This document shows, one piece after another, positions 43,866 through 53,440 of a DNA stretch of 64,000 bases. The notes beneath the pieces are model-generated. The model saw only the letters and a program-made list of their open reading frames with translations. It searched no databases and was not told where the DNA came from. Position 1 is the first letter of the stretch. Each line of letters starts with the position of its first letter. Position numbers and translations under genes: made by a program. The stretch comes from Aquimarina acroporae (GTDB taxonomy: Bacteria > Bacteroidota > Bacteroidia > Flavobacteriales > Flavobacteriaceae): NCBI RefSeq assembly GCF_023195925.1, contig NZ_JALPRE010000009.1:62001-126000 (forward strand). Reading direction: 5' to 3'.

Positions 43866-45318
43866 AACATCTATATTTTGTGGAGTACTTTTCTCTGCAT
43901 GCCTCGGGCAACTTAGTGCTCAAGAAATAATACCAGAAGAAACCGATTCAATTATCAAAAGCGATACTCTTGCGGCTGCTAATGATTCTTTGAAAGTTCA
44001 GGAGCCAGTGGTGAAAGAACCTTTTAAAAGAACGAAAATTGATGGTGTAGCGGCAGTAATTGGCGAGAGTGTTATTTTAGATAGTGATATTGATATAGCA
44101 TATCAGCAGTTAATCAATGAGGGAGTCTCGAGTGGCGATGTGAGTCGTTGTGAGTTGGCAGGAAGCTTGTTTGAAAATAAGTTGTATGCCCACCATGCTG
44201 TGGTTGATAGTATAGTCGTAAGAGATGCTGAGATAAATTCTATGGTAGATCAACAATTGGCATATATGACCAATGAGTTGGGAACTGTAGAGAAAGTATT
44301 AAAGCTGTATAAAAAAGACAATCTCACCGATTTTAAAAAGGAGCTCTTCGAAATCAATAAATCGAATAGATTATCTGAAAGGATGAGAACAAAAATTATT
44401 GAGAATATAGAAATCACTCCTGAAGAAGTAAGAGAGTTTTTTGACGATATTCCTGAAGGTGAAAGACCTCAATTTGGAACTGAGGTAGAGTTGGCACAGA
44501 TTGTTATAGAGCCAGAAATACCTGAGGAAGAAGAACAAAAAGTAGTTGATAGATTAAATCAGTTTAGAGAGGATATTGTTGAGAGAGGAAGTAGCTTTGC
44601 TACCAAAGCTGTTTTGTATTCTCAAGATCCAGGATCTAAATCAACTGGAGGAAAATATACCTTAGATCGCCAAACTAATTTTGCTAAGGAATTTAAAGAT
44701 GTGGCTTTTAGTTTGCAAGAAGGAGAAGTAAGTGAACCTTTTCAAACAGATTTTGGATGGCATATCGTAAAGGTAGATAAAATTAGGGGTGAAGAAATTG
44801 ATGTTCGCCATATCTTACTGATACCAGAAGTTACAAGAGCTAGTGTAGAAAAAGCAAAAACACAAATTGATTCTATACGAGGGAGTATTGTTTCAGGAAG
44901 TATCGAATTTAAAGAGGCTGCTAGAAAATTTAGTGACGAGAAAGAAACCAAAGAAGATGGAGGTCAGTTAATTAACCCAACAACTGGTGATACCCATTTT
45001 GAACTTACCAAAATTGACCCTATATTGTATGATCAAGTATCTAAATTAAAAACAAATGAAGTTTCTTTAGTCATTCCTGATCAAGACCGTCAAGGAAGAA
45101 AAAAGTATAAGTTGATAACTGTGCTAAACCGATATGATGAACATATCGCAGATTATTCCAAAGATTATCTTAAAATACAGGAGCTTGCATTAAGAAAAAA
45201 ACAAATTGATGCAATTAGAAAATGGCAAAATGAAAAAATATTAGATACTTACGTAAAAATCAATGGTGAATACAGAGACTGTGCATATAGCGGTAACTGG
45301 TTAAAAAAAGAAAAATAA
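43828..45318 (+). CDS. SurA-family periplasmic chaperone / PPIase
   Basis: A 496-residue exported protein (signal to LSAQ, about residue 28-31). The SurA N-domain (70-190, KIDGVAAVIGESVILDSDIDIAYQ, in part) precedes two parvulin units: about 225-325 (VELAQIVIEPEIPEEE, SQDPGSKSTGGKYTL, FGWHIVKVD) and about 330-430 (DVRHILLIPEV, SDEKETKEDGGQL). The start at 43828 overlaps the previous gene; a TTG at 43849 is an alternative. It escorts nascent outer-membrane proteins. Confidence 0.9.
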   Translation: MQSRINNLKSITKTSIFCGVLFSACLGQLSAQEIIPEETDSIIKSDTLAAANDSLKVQEPVVKEPFKRTKIDGVAAVIGESVILDSDIDIAYQQLINEGVSSGDVSRCELAGSLFENKLYAHHAVVDSIVVRDAEINSMVDQQLAYMTNELGTVEKVLKLYKKDNLTDFKKELFEINKSNRLSERMRTKIIENIEITPEEVREFFDDIPEGERPQFGTEVELAQIVIEPEIPEEEEQKVVDRLNQFREDIVERGSSFATKAVLYSQDPGSKSTGGKYTLDRQTNFAKEFKDVAFSLQEGEVSEPFQTDFGWHIVKVDKIRGEEIDVRHILLIPEVTRASVEKAKTQIDSIRGSIVSGSIEFKEAARKFSDEKETKEDGGQLINPTTGDTHFELTKIDPILYDQVSKLKTNEVSLVIPDQDRQGRKKYKLITVLNRYDEHIADYSKDYLKIQELALRKKQIDAIRKWQNEKILDTYVKINGEYRDCAYSGNWLKKEK

Positions 45319-45319
45319 T

Positions 45320-46276
45320 ATGTCAGACGACGTAGCAGCTATCGAAAAACTGGTTAAAAAACATGCTGAGCTCAAAAAAGAAATCTCCAAAGTCATTATT
45401 GGGCAGGAAAAGGTAATAGATCAAATACTTATTTCTGTTTTTTCTGGAGGACATGCATTGCTTATTGGTGTGCCTGGTTTGGCAAAAACACTTATGGTAA
45501 ACACCATTTCGAAGGCTCTAGGTCTTGATTTTAAACGTATACAATTTACTCCCGATCTTATGCCCAGTGATATTCTAGGTAGTGAAATTCTGGATGAAAC
45601 TCGTCATTTTAAGTTTATTAAAGGGCCAGTATTTTCTAATATCATTTTGGCTGATGAGATAAATCGTACACCTCCCAAGACGCAGTCCGCTTTATTAGAA
45701 GCTATGCAAGAAAGAGCCGTTACTGTTGCTGGTCACCATTACAACTTGGATCTTCCTTATTTTGTGCTTGCTACTCAAAACCCGATAGAGCAAGAAGGAA
45801 CATACCCTTTACCAGAGGCTCAGTTGGATAGATTCATGTTTGCGATAGAATTAAAATATCCTAGTTTTGAAGAAGAGGTTGAGGTTGTAAAAAGTACCAC
45901 AGGAGATTCCAACAAAACGATTAATCCTCTATTTACGGCTCAGGAAATAATAGATTTTCAACATTTAATTCGGCGCATACCTGTAGCCGACAATGTTATA
46001 GAATATGCCGTTGGAATGGTTGGAAAAACTAGACCTAATTCCGATAAGGCTACCGAATTGGTGAAAAATTACATCGATTGGGGAGCTGGTCCTCGTGCTT
46101 CGCAAAATTTGATTCTTGCTGCCAAAGCAAATGCTGCAGTAAGAGGAAAATTCTCTCCAGACATAGAAGATGTGCAAGCTGTTGCAATGGGGATTTTAAG
46201 ACACCGTATTATAAAAAACTACAAAGCCGAGGCCGAGGGTGTAAGCGTAGAAGATGTGATCAAAAGTTTGTTCTAG
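45320..46276 (+). CDS. MoxR-family AAA+ ATPase
   Basis: A 318-residue cytoplasmic ATPase. Walker A is GVPGLAKT (about 53-60), Walker B is IILADEINR, sensor 1 is VLATQNP, and the lid carries GPRASQN. MoxR proteins act as chaperones that mature metal-containing or membrane complexes, usually with VWA-domain partners; none is encoded in the window. It begins one base after the stop of the SurA-like gene, so it belongs to the same operon, although a functional connection is not established. Confidence 0.93.
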   Translation: MSDDVAAIEKLVKKHAELKKEISKVIIGQEKVIDQILISVFSGGHALLIGVPGLAKTLMVNTISKALGLDFKRIQFTPDLMPSDILGSEILDETRHFKFIKGPVFSNIILADEINRTPPKTQSALLEAMQERAVTVAGHHYNLDLPYFVLATQNPIEQEGTYPLPEAQLDRFMFAIELKYPSFEEEVEVVKSTTGDSNKTINPLFTAQEIIDFQHLIRRIPVADNVIEYAVGMVGKTRPNSDKATELVKNYIDWGAGPRASQNLILAAKANAAVRGKFSPDIEDVQAVAMGILRHRIIKNYKAEAEGVSVEDVIKSLF

Positions 46277-46373
46277 AATTTTTGATGTTACTCTTTCTTA
46301 AATGTTTCCTAATAAATTAAACCTTCATTTGTTTTTAAGGTCTTACCTCTACTAAACCTTAAATAATATAATA

Positions 46374-46802
46374 ATGAGAAGTATTTTAGTAGTTGTATTC
46401 GCGTTGATGTGTTCGGTTTTTATATCCAATGCTCAATCTGAAGAGGCACTTGGTAAAAGAGGTAAAAAAATGACAGAGTTTTATGAGAGCCTTTCAGAAG
46501 ATCAAAAAAGCCTTTTTGATAATCAGAAAGAGTTAAGAGAACAGCATAAAGCAGACATAGAAGCTACTTTTAGTGAGGAACAACTTGAGATTGTAAACAA
46601 TGATGATCTTTCAAAAAGAGAAAGAAGAAAGGCGTTGATGCCTACAATGACAGAGGATCAACGTAAAATGGTTAAATCTCATCGTGAAACAATGCGTTCG
46701 AACAATGAATCGTTTAAAGCTTCATTGTCTGAAGAGCAATTGTTGGCCTATGAAAATTTAAGAAAAAGAAAGAAAGGCAAAAAACGAGGTGGCAGACACT
46801 AA
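46374..46802 (+). CDS. Small exported Spy/CpxP-like charged protein
   Basis: A 142-residue protein with a signal peptide (1-20, ISNAQ) followed by a strongly charged helical body. Repeated motifs such as LSEDQKSLFDNQKELREQ, FSEEQLEIVNND and LSEEQLLAYENL resemble the LTxxQ motifs of Spy/CpxP periplasmic chaperones and metal sensors. The C-terminus is basic (RKRKKGKKRGGRH). The relationship is by pattern only. A terminator follows at 46825-46852. Confidence 0.65.
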   Translation: MRSILVVVFALMCSVFISNAQSEEALGKRGKKMTEFYESLSEDQKSLFDNQKELREQHKADIEATFSEEQLEIVNNDDLSKRERRKALMPTMTEDQRKMVKSHRETMRSNNESFKASLSEEQLLAYENLRKRKKGKKRGGRH

Positions 46803-47299
46803 AGAGTAAAAAGTAAAAATGTAGAAAGTGGAGTCTTTTGGGGCTCCACTTTTTCTTTTTTAGCAATGAATTAGACTTTTTTTTACTACTTCACTACAAC
46901 GTTTTCGTAAAATGAAAATTAGAGCCATTATTTATTAGTATTTTTTTTAGTGAATTAACATTTTTGATTAACTGATTTTGCGAATTTGAAGAAATGAATT
47001 GCTTATTTTTTTGAAAAATGAAAAAACAAGGCATTAGGACTATTCATTTAATAAAAATCCTTTAAAATTCGTATTTTCGTCAGACTTTTTTGATGCATAA
47101 CACACAACGAAATAACACAGGCTTAAGATTTTTAAAACGCGAACAAAATGTAAGGATTTTGTTGATTTCGCAACAGAGGTTATAAACTGTAGCGATTATA
47201 TATAGGTTTAAATTTGATAACCTTATGCAAAAGAGAAAAGAATGTATATGTGCTAGTTACATATAGAAGATTAATATTTAGAATTCTATTATTTATTAT
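46803..47299. other. 497-bp intergenic region upstream of acnB
   Basis: It contains the terminator of the upstream gene (AAAGTGGAG, 46825-46833, with CTCCACTTT, 46844-46852, then T-run). After an AT-rich stretch come two inverted repeats: AACAAAAT (47142-47149) with ATTTTGTT (47156-47163), and AGGTTAT (47177-47183) with ATAACCT (47217-47223). Short open frames here (15 and 31 codons) are not convincing genes. The repeats may be regulatory for acnB. Confidence 0.55.
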
Positions 47300-50077
47300 A
47301 TGAACACTTATAACGATTACATCAAGGAAATTGAAGAAAGAAAATCCCTTGGTTTGCACCCTAAACCAATTGATGGAGCAGAGTTATTAAGCGAAATAAT
47401 TTCGCAGATTAAAGATAAAAATAACCCGCATCGAGAGGATTCTCTTCACTTTTTTATTTACAATACATTACCCGGTACAACTAGTGCTGCTGGGGTAAAG
47501 GCTAAGTTTTTAAAAGAAATTATTCTTGGTGAATCTGTTATTGAAGAGATTTCAAGGGCTTTTGCTTTTGAGCAATTATCTCATATGAAAGGAGGTCCTT
47601 CTATTGAAGTGCTATTAGATTTAGCATTAGGAGAGGACACAGAAATAGCTATGGAAGCGGCTAAGGTGCTAAAAACTCAGGTATTTCTTTATGAAGCAGA
47701 TACCGAACGTTTAGAAGGAGCGTATAAAGCAGGAAGTGAGATTGCGAAGGACATTATAGAAAGTTATGCCCAAGCAGAGTTTTTTACCAAACTACCCGAA
47801 GTTGATGAAGAAATAGAAGTAGTAACATATATTGCTGGAATAGGTGATATTTCTACCGATTTACTTTCTCCAGGAGCAGATGCGCACTCAAGATCAGATC
47901 GCGAGTTACACGGTCAATCGATTTTTGAACATAATAAAGAAATGCAAAAGGAAGTGTTGGCTCTTAAGGAGCAACATCCTGATAAACGTATTATGTTGAT
48001 CGCAGAAAAAGGAACAATGGGAGTTGGTTCTTCAAGAATGTCTGGGGTAAACAATGTAGCATTATGGACCGGTGTAAGTTCTAGCCCTTATGTGCCGTTT
48101 ATCAATATTGCTCCGGTAATAGCAGGTACCAATGGAATTGCTCCAATTTTCTTAACTACAGTTGGAGTAACCGGAGGAATCGGTATTGATTTAAAAAACT
48201 GGGTAAAGCAGAAAGATGAAAATGGAAATACTATAGTTGATGAAGATGGGGAACCAGTGTTAAAACAAGTATATTCTGTTGAAACAGGTACTGTTCTTAC
48301 CATAAATACAAAAGAAAAGAAGCTGTATAGCGGGAATCAAGAATTAAAAGATATTTCAACGGCTTTAACACCTCAAAAACTAGAATTCATAAAAGCTGGT
48401 GGATCTTATGCAGTAGTTTTTGGGAAAAAATTACAAACGTTTGCTTGTAAGGTTTTGGGTGTAGAAGTTCCTCAGGTATATGCACCTTCAAAAGAAATTT
48501 CTATAGAAGGACAAGGATTAACAGCTGTAGAAAAAATCTTTAATAAGAATGCTGTTGGAACTACACCGGGTAAAACATTGCATACAGGTTCTAATGTTCG
48601 TGTTGAAGTGAATATTGTAGGTTCTCAAGATACTACGGGATTAATGACTTCTCAGGAACTAGAGATGATGGCCGCAACAGTAATTTCTCCAATTGTAGAT
48701 GCTGGGTATCAATCAGGTTGTCATACAGCTTCAGTATGGGATGATAAGTCAAAAGCCAATATTCCAAGGTTAATGAAATTTATGAACGACTTTGGATTAA
48801 TTACAGCACGTGATCCTCAAGGTGTTTATCATTCAATGACAGACGTAATTCATAAAGTGCTTAATGATATTGCAGTAGATGATTGGGATGTTATTATTGG
48901 AGGAGATTCACATACCAGGATGTCTAAAGGTGTTGCATTTGGAGCTGATTCAGGAACAGTAGCATTAGCACTAGCAACAGGAGAAGCAACAATGCCAATC
49001 CCAGATTCTGTAAAAGTTACTTTTAAAGGGGATATGAGAAGTTTTATGGACTTCCGTGATGTAGTTCACGCTACCCAGCAACAGATGTTAAAGCAATTTG
49101 GTGGTGAAAATGTATTCCAAGGAAGAATTATTGAAGTACACATAGGTACCTTAACCTCTGACCAGGCTTTTACATTTACAGATTGGACAGCAGAGATGAA
49201 AGCAAAAGCTTCGATTTGTATTTCAGAAGATGAAACCTTAATCGAGTCACTAGAGATAGCAAGAGACCGTATCCAGATCATGATAAAGAAAGGAATGGAT
49301 AACGAGAAACAAGTTCTTAAGGGTCTGGTTGATAAAGCTAATAAAAGAATCGAGGAGATTAAGACTGGAACGAGACCTACCTTAAGGCCTGATGCCAATG
49401 CAAAATACTATGCAGAAGTTGTTATCGATCTAGATGAAATTGCAGAGCCTATGATCGCCGATCCAGATGTTAATAATGATGATCCTTCTAAGCGTTATAC
49501 TCATGATACAATTCGTCCATTATCTTACTACGGAGGAACTAAGCAAGTAGATTTAGGTTTTGTAGGGTCTTGTATGGTGCATAAGGGAGATATGAAGATC
49601 TTGGCACAGATGTTAAAAAATATCGAGTCTAAGGAAGGTAAAGTAGAATTTAATGCTCCTTTAGTTGTTGCTCCTCCAACATATAATATTGTTGATGAGT
49701 TGAAAGAAGAGGGAGATTGGGAAGTGCTAGAAAAATACTCTGGATTTGTATTTGACGATAATGCTCCAAAAGGATTGGCTCGTACTAAATATGAAAACAT
49801 GTTATATCTGGAGCGTCCAGGATGTAACCTTTGTATGGGTAATCAAGAAAAAGCAGAGCCCGGTGATACAGTAATGGCTACTTCAACTCGTTTATTCCAG
49901 GGAAGAGTGGTTAAAGATTCTAACGAGAAAAAAGGAGAATCACTGTTATCATCAACTCCAGTAGTAGTACTTTCTACAATTTTAGGCAGAACTCCTACTA
50001 TGGAAGAATATGAGGCAGCTGTAGATGGTATTGTATTGACAAAGTTTAAACCATCACAAAAGGAATTGGTTATATAA
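47300..50077 (+). CDS. acnB: Aconitate hydratase B / 2-methylisocitrate dehydratase
   Basis: A 925-residue [4Fe-4S] aconitase of the AcnB type, interconverting citrate and isocitrate in the TCA cycle. The N-terminal HEAT-like domain (1-160) and the swivel domain that follows (starting about 165) come before the catalytic domains, an order opposite to AcnA. Iron-sulfur ligands are visible in SGCHTASVWD (first Cys) and RPGCNLCMGNQEKAEPG (two Cys, about 847-863). A mononucleotide-like segment GGDSHTRMSKGV confirms the family. A terminator at 50101-50128 separates it from a second aconitase. Confidence 0.95.
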   Translation: MNTYNDYIKEIEERKSLGLHPKPIDGAELLSEIISQIKDKNNPHREDSLHFFIYNTLPGTTSAAGVKAKFLKEIILGESVIEEISRAFAFEQLSHMKGGPSIEVLLDLALGEDTEIAMEAAKVLKTQVFLYEADTERLEGAYKAGSEIAKDIIESYAQAEFFTKLPEVDEEIEVVTYIAGIGDISTDLLSPGADAHSRSDRELHGQSIFEHNKEMQKEVLALKEQHPDKRIMLIAEKGTMGVGSSRMSGVNNVALWTGVSSSPYVPFINIAPVIAGTNGIAPIFLTTVGVTGGIGIDLKNWVKQKDENGNTIVDEDGEPVLKQVYSVETGTVLTINTKEKKLYSGNQELKDISTALTPQKLEFIKAGGSYAVVFGKKLQTFACKVLGVEVPQVYAPSKEISIEGQGLTAVEKIFNKNAVGTTPGKTLHTGSNVRVEVNIVGSQDTTGLMTSQELEMMAATVISPIVDAGYQSGCHTASVWDDKSKANIPRLMKFMNDFGLITARDPQGVYHSMTDVIHKVLNDIAVDDWDVIIGGDSHTRMSKGVAFGADSGTVALALATGEATMPIPDSVKVTFKGDMRSFMDFRDVVHATQQQMLKQFGGENVFQGRIIEVHIGTLTSDQAFTFTDWTAEMKAKASICISEDETLIESLEIARDRIQIMIKKGMDNEKQVLKGLVDKANKRIEEIKTGTRPTLRPDANAKYYAEVVIDLDEIAEPMIADPDVNNDDPSKRYTHDTIRPLSYYGGTKQVDLGFVGSCMVHKGDMKILAQMLKNIESKEGKVEFNAPLVVAPPTYNIVDELKEEGDWEVLEKYSGFVFDDNAPKGLARTKYENMLYLERPGCNLCMGNQEKAEPGDTVMATSTRLFQGRVVKDSNEKKGESLLSSTPVVVLSTILGRTPTMEEYEAAVDGIVLTKFKPSQKELVI

Positions 50078-50100
50078 CCAGTTGTCTATTTGCATAATTA

Positions 50101-50130
50101 AAAAGCCTTAGTAAAAACTAAGGCTTTTTA
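50101..50130 (+). terminator. Terminator after acnB
   Basis: AAAAGCCTTAGT (50101-50112) and ACTAAGGCTTTT (50117-50128) form a perfect stem with an AAAA loop followed by T. It indicates that the two aconitase genes are transcribed separately. Confidence 0.92.
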
Positions 50131-50308
50131 GTTTTTGGGTAGTAATAAGTTTGTTTGGAATAAATAATTAAACCTTGTTAGGTGGTTGTTTTGGAGAAAT
50201 CTCCTTTTTTTTATAATCATTCTATATTCAAACTACCGTTTCGTAGTCATACTATATTTCGTATCTTACAATACTTAATAGATACTAACGGAAATATATA
50301 AAAGTCTT

Positions 50309-52576
50309 ATGGCATTTGATATTAATATGATTAAAAAGGTATATGCCCAGGTTGCAGAAAGAGTGGATGCAGCGCGTGAGGTAACCGGCAAACCTTTAAC
50401 TTTGGCAGAGAAAATTTTGTATTCACATCTTTGGGATGGTAAAGCAAAAAATGCTTTTACGCGAGGGAAAGATTATGTAGATTTTGCACCAGACCGTATT
50501 GCTTGTCAAGATGCTACTGCACAGATGGCGTTGTTACAGTTTATGCAAGCGGGAAAGAAAAAGGTTGCAGTACCTACCACAGTGCACTGTGATCACTTGA
50601 TACAGGCAAAAGTAGGAGCAACGGTAGATTTGCAAACTGCTCTAAATAATAGTAACGAGGTATTTAATTTTTTGGAATCTGTATCCAATAAATATGGTAT
50701 TGGTTTCTGGAAACCTGGAGCTGGAATTATTCACCAGGTAGTTTTAGAAAATTATGCATTTCCTGGAGGAATGATGATTGGTACCGATTCTCACACTGTA
50801 AATGCTGGAGGATTGGGAATGGTGGCTATCGGTGTTGGTGGAGCTGATGCTGTAGATGTAATGGCGGGAATGCCTTGGGAATTGAAGTTTCCTAAATTAA
50901 TAGGAGTAAGACTAACGGGTAAACTATCGGGTTGGACAGCTCCTAAAGATGTAATTCTAAAAGTAGCAGAAATCCTTACCGTAAAAGGAGGAACAGGTGC
51001 TATTGTAGAATATTTTGGTCCCGGTGCTACATCTATGTCGTGTACAGGTAAAGGTACCATATGTAATATGGGAGCAGAAATAGGAGCTACTACATCTACA
51101 TTTGGATATGATGAGTCGATGGAACGTTATTTACGAGCTACAGATAGAGCAGATGTAGCAGATGCTGCAAATGCTGTAAAAGAATATCTTACTGCCGATC
51201 CAGAGGTATATGAAAATCCAGAGCAATATTTTGATCAGGTAATAGATATTAATCTTTCAGAGCTTGGTCCATTGTTGAACGGACCGTTTACCCCAGATTT
51301 ATCTACTCAGGTAGGTAAAGCTATGACAGAAAAGGCAACAGCCAATGATTGGCCACTAAAAGTGGAATGGGGACTCATAGGTTCGTGTACAAACTCTTCC
51401 TATGAAGATTTATCCCGAGCTTCTTCAATAGCACAGCAGGCATTGGATAAAGGGTTAAAAACAAAAGCAGAGTTTGGAATCAACCCTGGTTCTGAGCAAG
51501 TGCGTTATACTGCAGAAAGAGATGGAATTTTAAGTGTTTTTGAAAAACTGGATGCCAAAATCTTTACAAATGCGTGCGGTCCTTGTATAGGACAATGGGG
51601 GCGTTATGAAGATCCTAAAAATGCCCCTAAAAACAGTATTGTTCATTCATTTAATAGAAATTTTGCCAAACGTGCCGACGGTAATCCAAATACACATGCG
51701 TTTGTAGCCTCTCCAGAGCTAACAGCTGCAATTGCAATAGCAGGGCGTCTGGATTTTAATCCTATTACTGATAAGTTACTTAATGAAGATGGACAAGAAG
51801 TGATGTTAGATGAACCAACAGGATGGGAATTACCTCCAAAAGGTTTTGAAGTGAAAGAGAATGGTTATCTGGAACCTGTTGAAGATGGAAGTGGAGTAGA
51901 AGTGGTAGTTGATCCAAATTCTGAACGGTTAGAGCTATTAACTCCCTTTGAACCTATTGGAAATGAGATTAAAGGCGCTAAATTATTAATCAAAGCATTT
52001 GGTAAGTGTACCACAGACCATATATCAATGGCAGGACCATGGTTACGATATAGAGGACATTTAGATAATATATCTAATAACTGCTTGATAGGGGCTGTAA
52101 ATGCGTATAACAAGAAAACAAACTTTGTTAAGAGTCAGTTAGATGGAGATTATGATGGTGTGCCTACAGTACAACGAGCATATAAAGCTGCAGGAGTTCC
52201 TACTATTGTGGTAGGAGATCATAATTATGGTGAAGGTTCTTCTCGCGAGCATGCAGCAATGGAACCTAGACATTTGGGAGTAGTAGCTGTAATTGTGAAG
52301 TCATTTGCCCGTATCCATGAAACAAACCTTAAAAAACAAGGAATGTTAGGATTAACATTTGACAATGAAAATGATTATGATTTAATTCAGGAAGATGATA
52401 CGTTCAATTTCTTAGATTTAGATCAATTTGCACCTAATAAACAGCTCACTTTGGAGATGGTACATGCAGATGGTTCCAAAGACACTATTAAATTAAATCA
52501 TACGTATAATGATTCTCAAATAGAATGGTTCAAAGAAGGTTCTGCGTTAAATTTGATTAAGAAGCAGAATGCTTAA
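50309..52576 (+). CDS. acnA: Aconitate hydratase A, mitochondrial type
   Basis: A 755-residue aconitase with the domain order of mitochondrial aconitase: catalytic domains 1-3 first and the swivel domain at the end (about 560-755). Cluster ligands are in [14 protein letters not shown] (about 357-370) and [11 protein letters not shown] (about 423-433). Active-site residues occur in [21 protein letters not shown] and [14 protein letters not shown]. It is unrelated in domain order to AcnB upstream; the two may differ in oxygen stability or expression. Confidence 0.95.
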   Translation: MAFDINMIKKVYAQVAERVDAAREVTGKPLTLAEKILYSHLWDGKAKNAFTRGKDYVDFAPDRIACQDATAQMALLQFMQAGKKKVAVPTTVHCDHLIQAKVGATVDLQTALNNSNEVFNFLESVSNKYGIGFWKPGAGIIHQVVLENYAFPGGMMIGTDSHTVNAGGLGMVAIGVGGADAVDVMAGMPWELKFPKLIGVRLTGKLSGWTAPKDVILKVAEILTVKGGTGAIVEYFGPGATSMSCTGKGTICNMGAEIGATTSTFGYDESMERYLRATDRADVADAANAVKEYLTADPEVYENPEQYFDQVIDINLSELGPLLNGPFTPDLSTQVGKAMTEKATANDWPLKVEWGLIGSCTNSSYEDLSRASSIAQQALDKGLKTKAEFGINPGSEQVRYTAERDGILSVFEKLDAKIFTNACGPCIGQWGRYEDPKNAPKNSIVHSFNRNFAKRADGNPNTHAFVASPELTAAIAIAGRLDFNPITDKLLNEDGQEVMLDEPTGWELPPKGFEVKENGYLEPVEDGSGVEVVVDPNSERLELLTPFEPIGNEIKGAKLLIKAFGKCTTDHISMAGPWLRYRGHLDNISNNCLIGAVNAYNKKTNFVKSQLDGDYDGVPTVQRAYKAAGVPTIVVGDHNYGEGSSREHAAMEPRHLGVVAVIVKSFARIHETNLKKQGMLGLTFDNENDYDLIQEDDTFNFLDLDQFAPNKQLTLEMVHADGSKDTIKLNHTYNDSQIEWFKEGSALNLIKKQNA

Positions 52577-52600
52577 CATATAATCAGTATTTATTTTTTT

Positions 52601-52630
52601 AAACTCCTGAAATAAAATCAGGAGTTTTTT
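52601..52630 (+). terminator. Terminator after acnA
   Basis: AAACTCCTGA (52601-52610) and TCAGGAGTTT (52618-52627) form a perfect 10-bp stem followed by T residues and a further T-rich tail. Confidence 0.9.
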
Positions 52631-52698
52631 GTTTTTTAGTGTAAGGAATACTAGTGTTTTACGACGTAAATTTTAACTAACATCTAAACACAATCATC

Positions 52699-53367
52699 AT
52701 GAGTGCTATCTGGTTCTTCGAGGATGCAAATCTCTTTAAGGTATTGTGCCCTCATAAGTTCAAAAAATACAAGAAAGATCACGATTTCGACGCTTACAGA
52801 AAAAACGACTACATCTATTTTGAAGAAGACTCCGCTAACAAAGTTTACCTAATAGAGAATGGAAAAGTAAAAATCGGTTATTATGCAGAAGATGGTCATG
52901 AGGTGGTTAAGGCTATTTTAACTAGAGGAGAAATTTTTGGAGAAAAAGCAATCCTTGGAGTTAATAAAAGAACTGAATTTGCACAATCGGTAGATAATAA
53001 AACATCAATTTGCCCAATAGGTGTAGATACCATGCATGGTTTAATGAGAGATAATCAATCTTTCAGTTTACGGATATATAAGTTTATTGGTCTACGTTTC
53101 AGAAGACTGGAAAGAAGATTGCAATTGCTTCTTTTTAAAGACACAAAAACAAGACTCTTGGAGTTTTTAAATGAACTTAAAGAAGATTATGGACATTGTT
53201 GTCCAGATACCGGTGATATGGTAATCGAACATCCTTATACTCAAAAAGATATTGCCAATTTGATAGGAACTTCAAGACCTACATTAAATATTATTCTCAA
53301 CGAGCTCAAAGAATCCAATATTATTGACTTCAGTCGAAAAGAAATTAGATTGAAAAATGTTGCCTAA
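52699..53367 (+). CDS. Crp/Fnr-family transcription regulator
   Basis: A 222-residue regulator. The cyclic-nucleotide-binding-like beta-roll (about 25-135) contains DYIYFEEDSANKVYLIENGKVKIG and GEIFGEKAILG, and a dimerisation helix follows. The winged helix-turn-helix (about 175-215) reads YTQKDIANLIGTSRPTLNIIL. No four-Cys FNR cluster pattern at the N-terminus is evident, although Cys residues occur in CPHKF and GHCCPD. The effector is unknown. It may regulate the neighbouring aconitase genes or act elsewhere; no operator was identified. Confidence 0.9.
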   Translation: MSAIWFFEDANLFKVLCPHKFKKYKKDHDFDAYRKNDYIYFEEDSANKVYLIENGKVKIGYYAEDGHEVVKAILTRGEIFGEKAILGVNKRTEFAQSVDNKTSICPIGVDTMHGLMRDNQSFSLRIYKFIGLRFRRLERRLQLLLFKDTKTRLLEFLNELKEDYGHCCPDTGDMVIEHPYTQKDIANLIGTSRPTLNIILNELKESNIIDFSRKEIRLKNVA

Positions 53368-53440
53368 TGTAAGCTACCTAACATTTTAAAAAGTTAGATG
53401 TAGATAATTTTATGATCTAATAATCATAAAAACAAAAGCA

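Noticed and set aside
47095..47190. 31-codon open frame from about 47093 upstream of acnB
   Set aside because: No leader or domain pattern, no convincing ribosome-binding site and it overlaps inverted repeats; treated as untranslated region.
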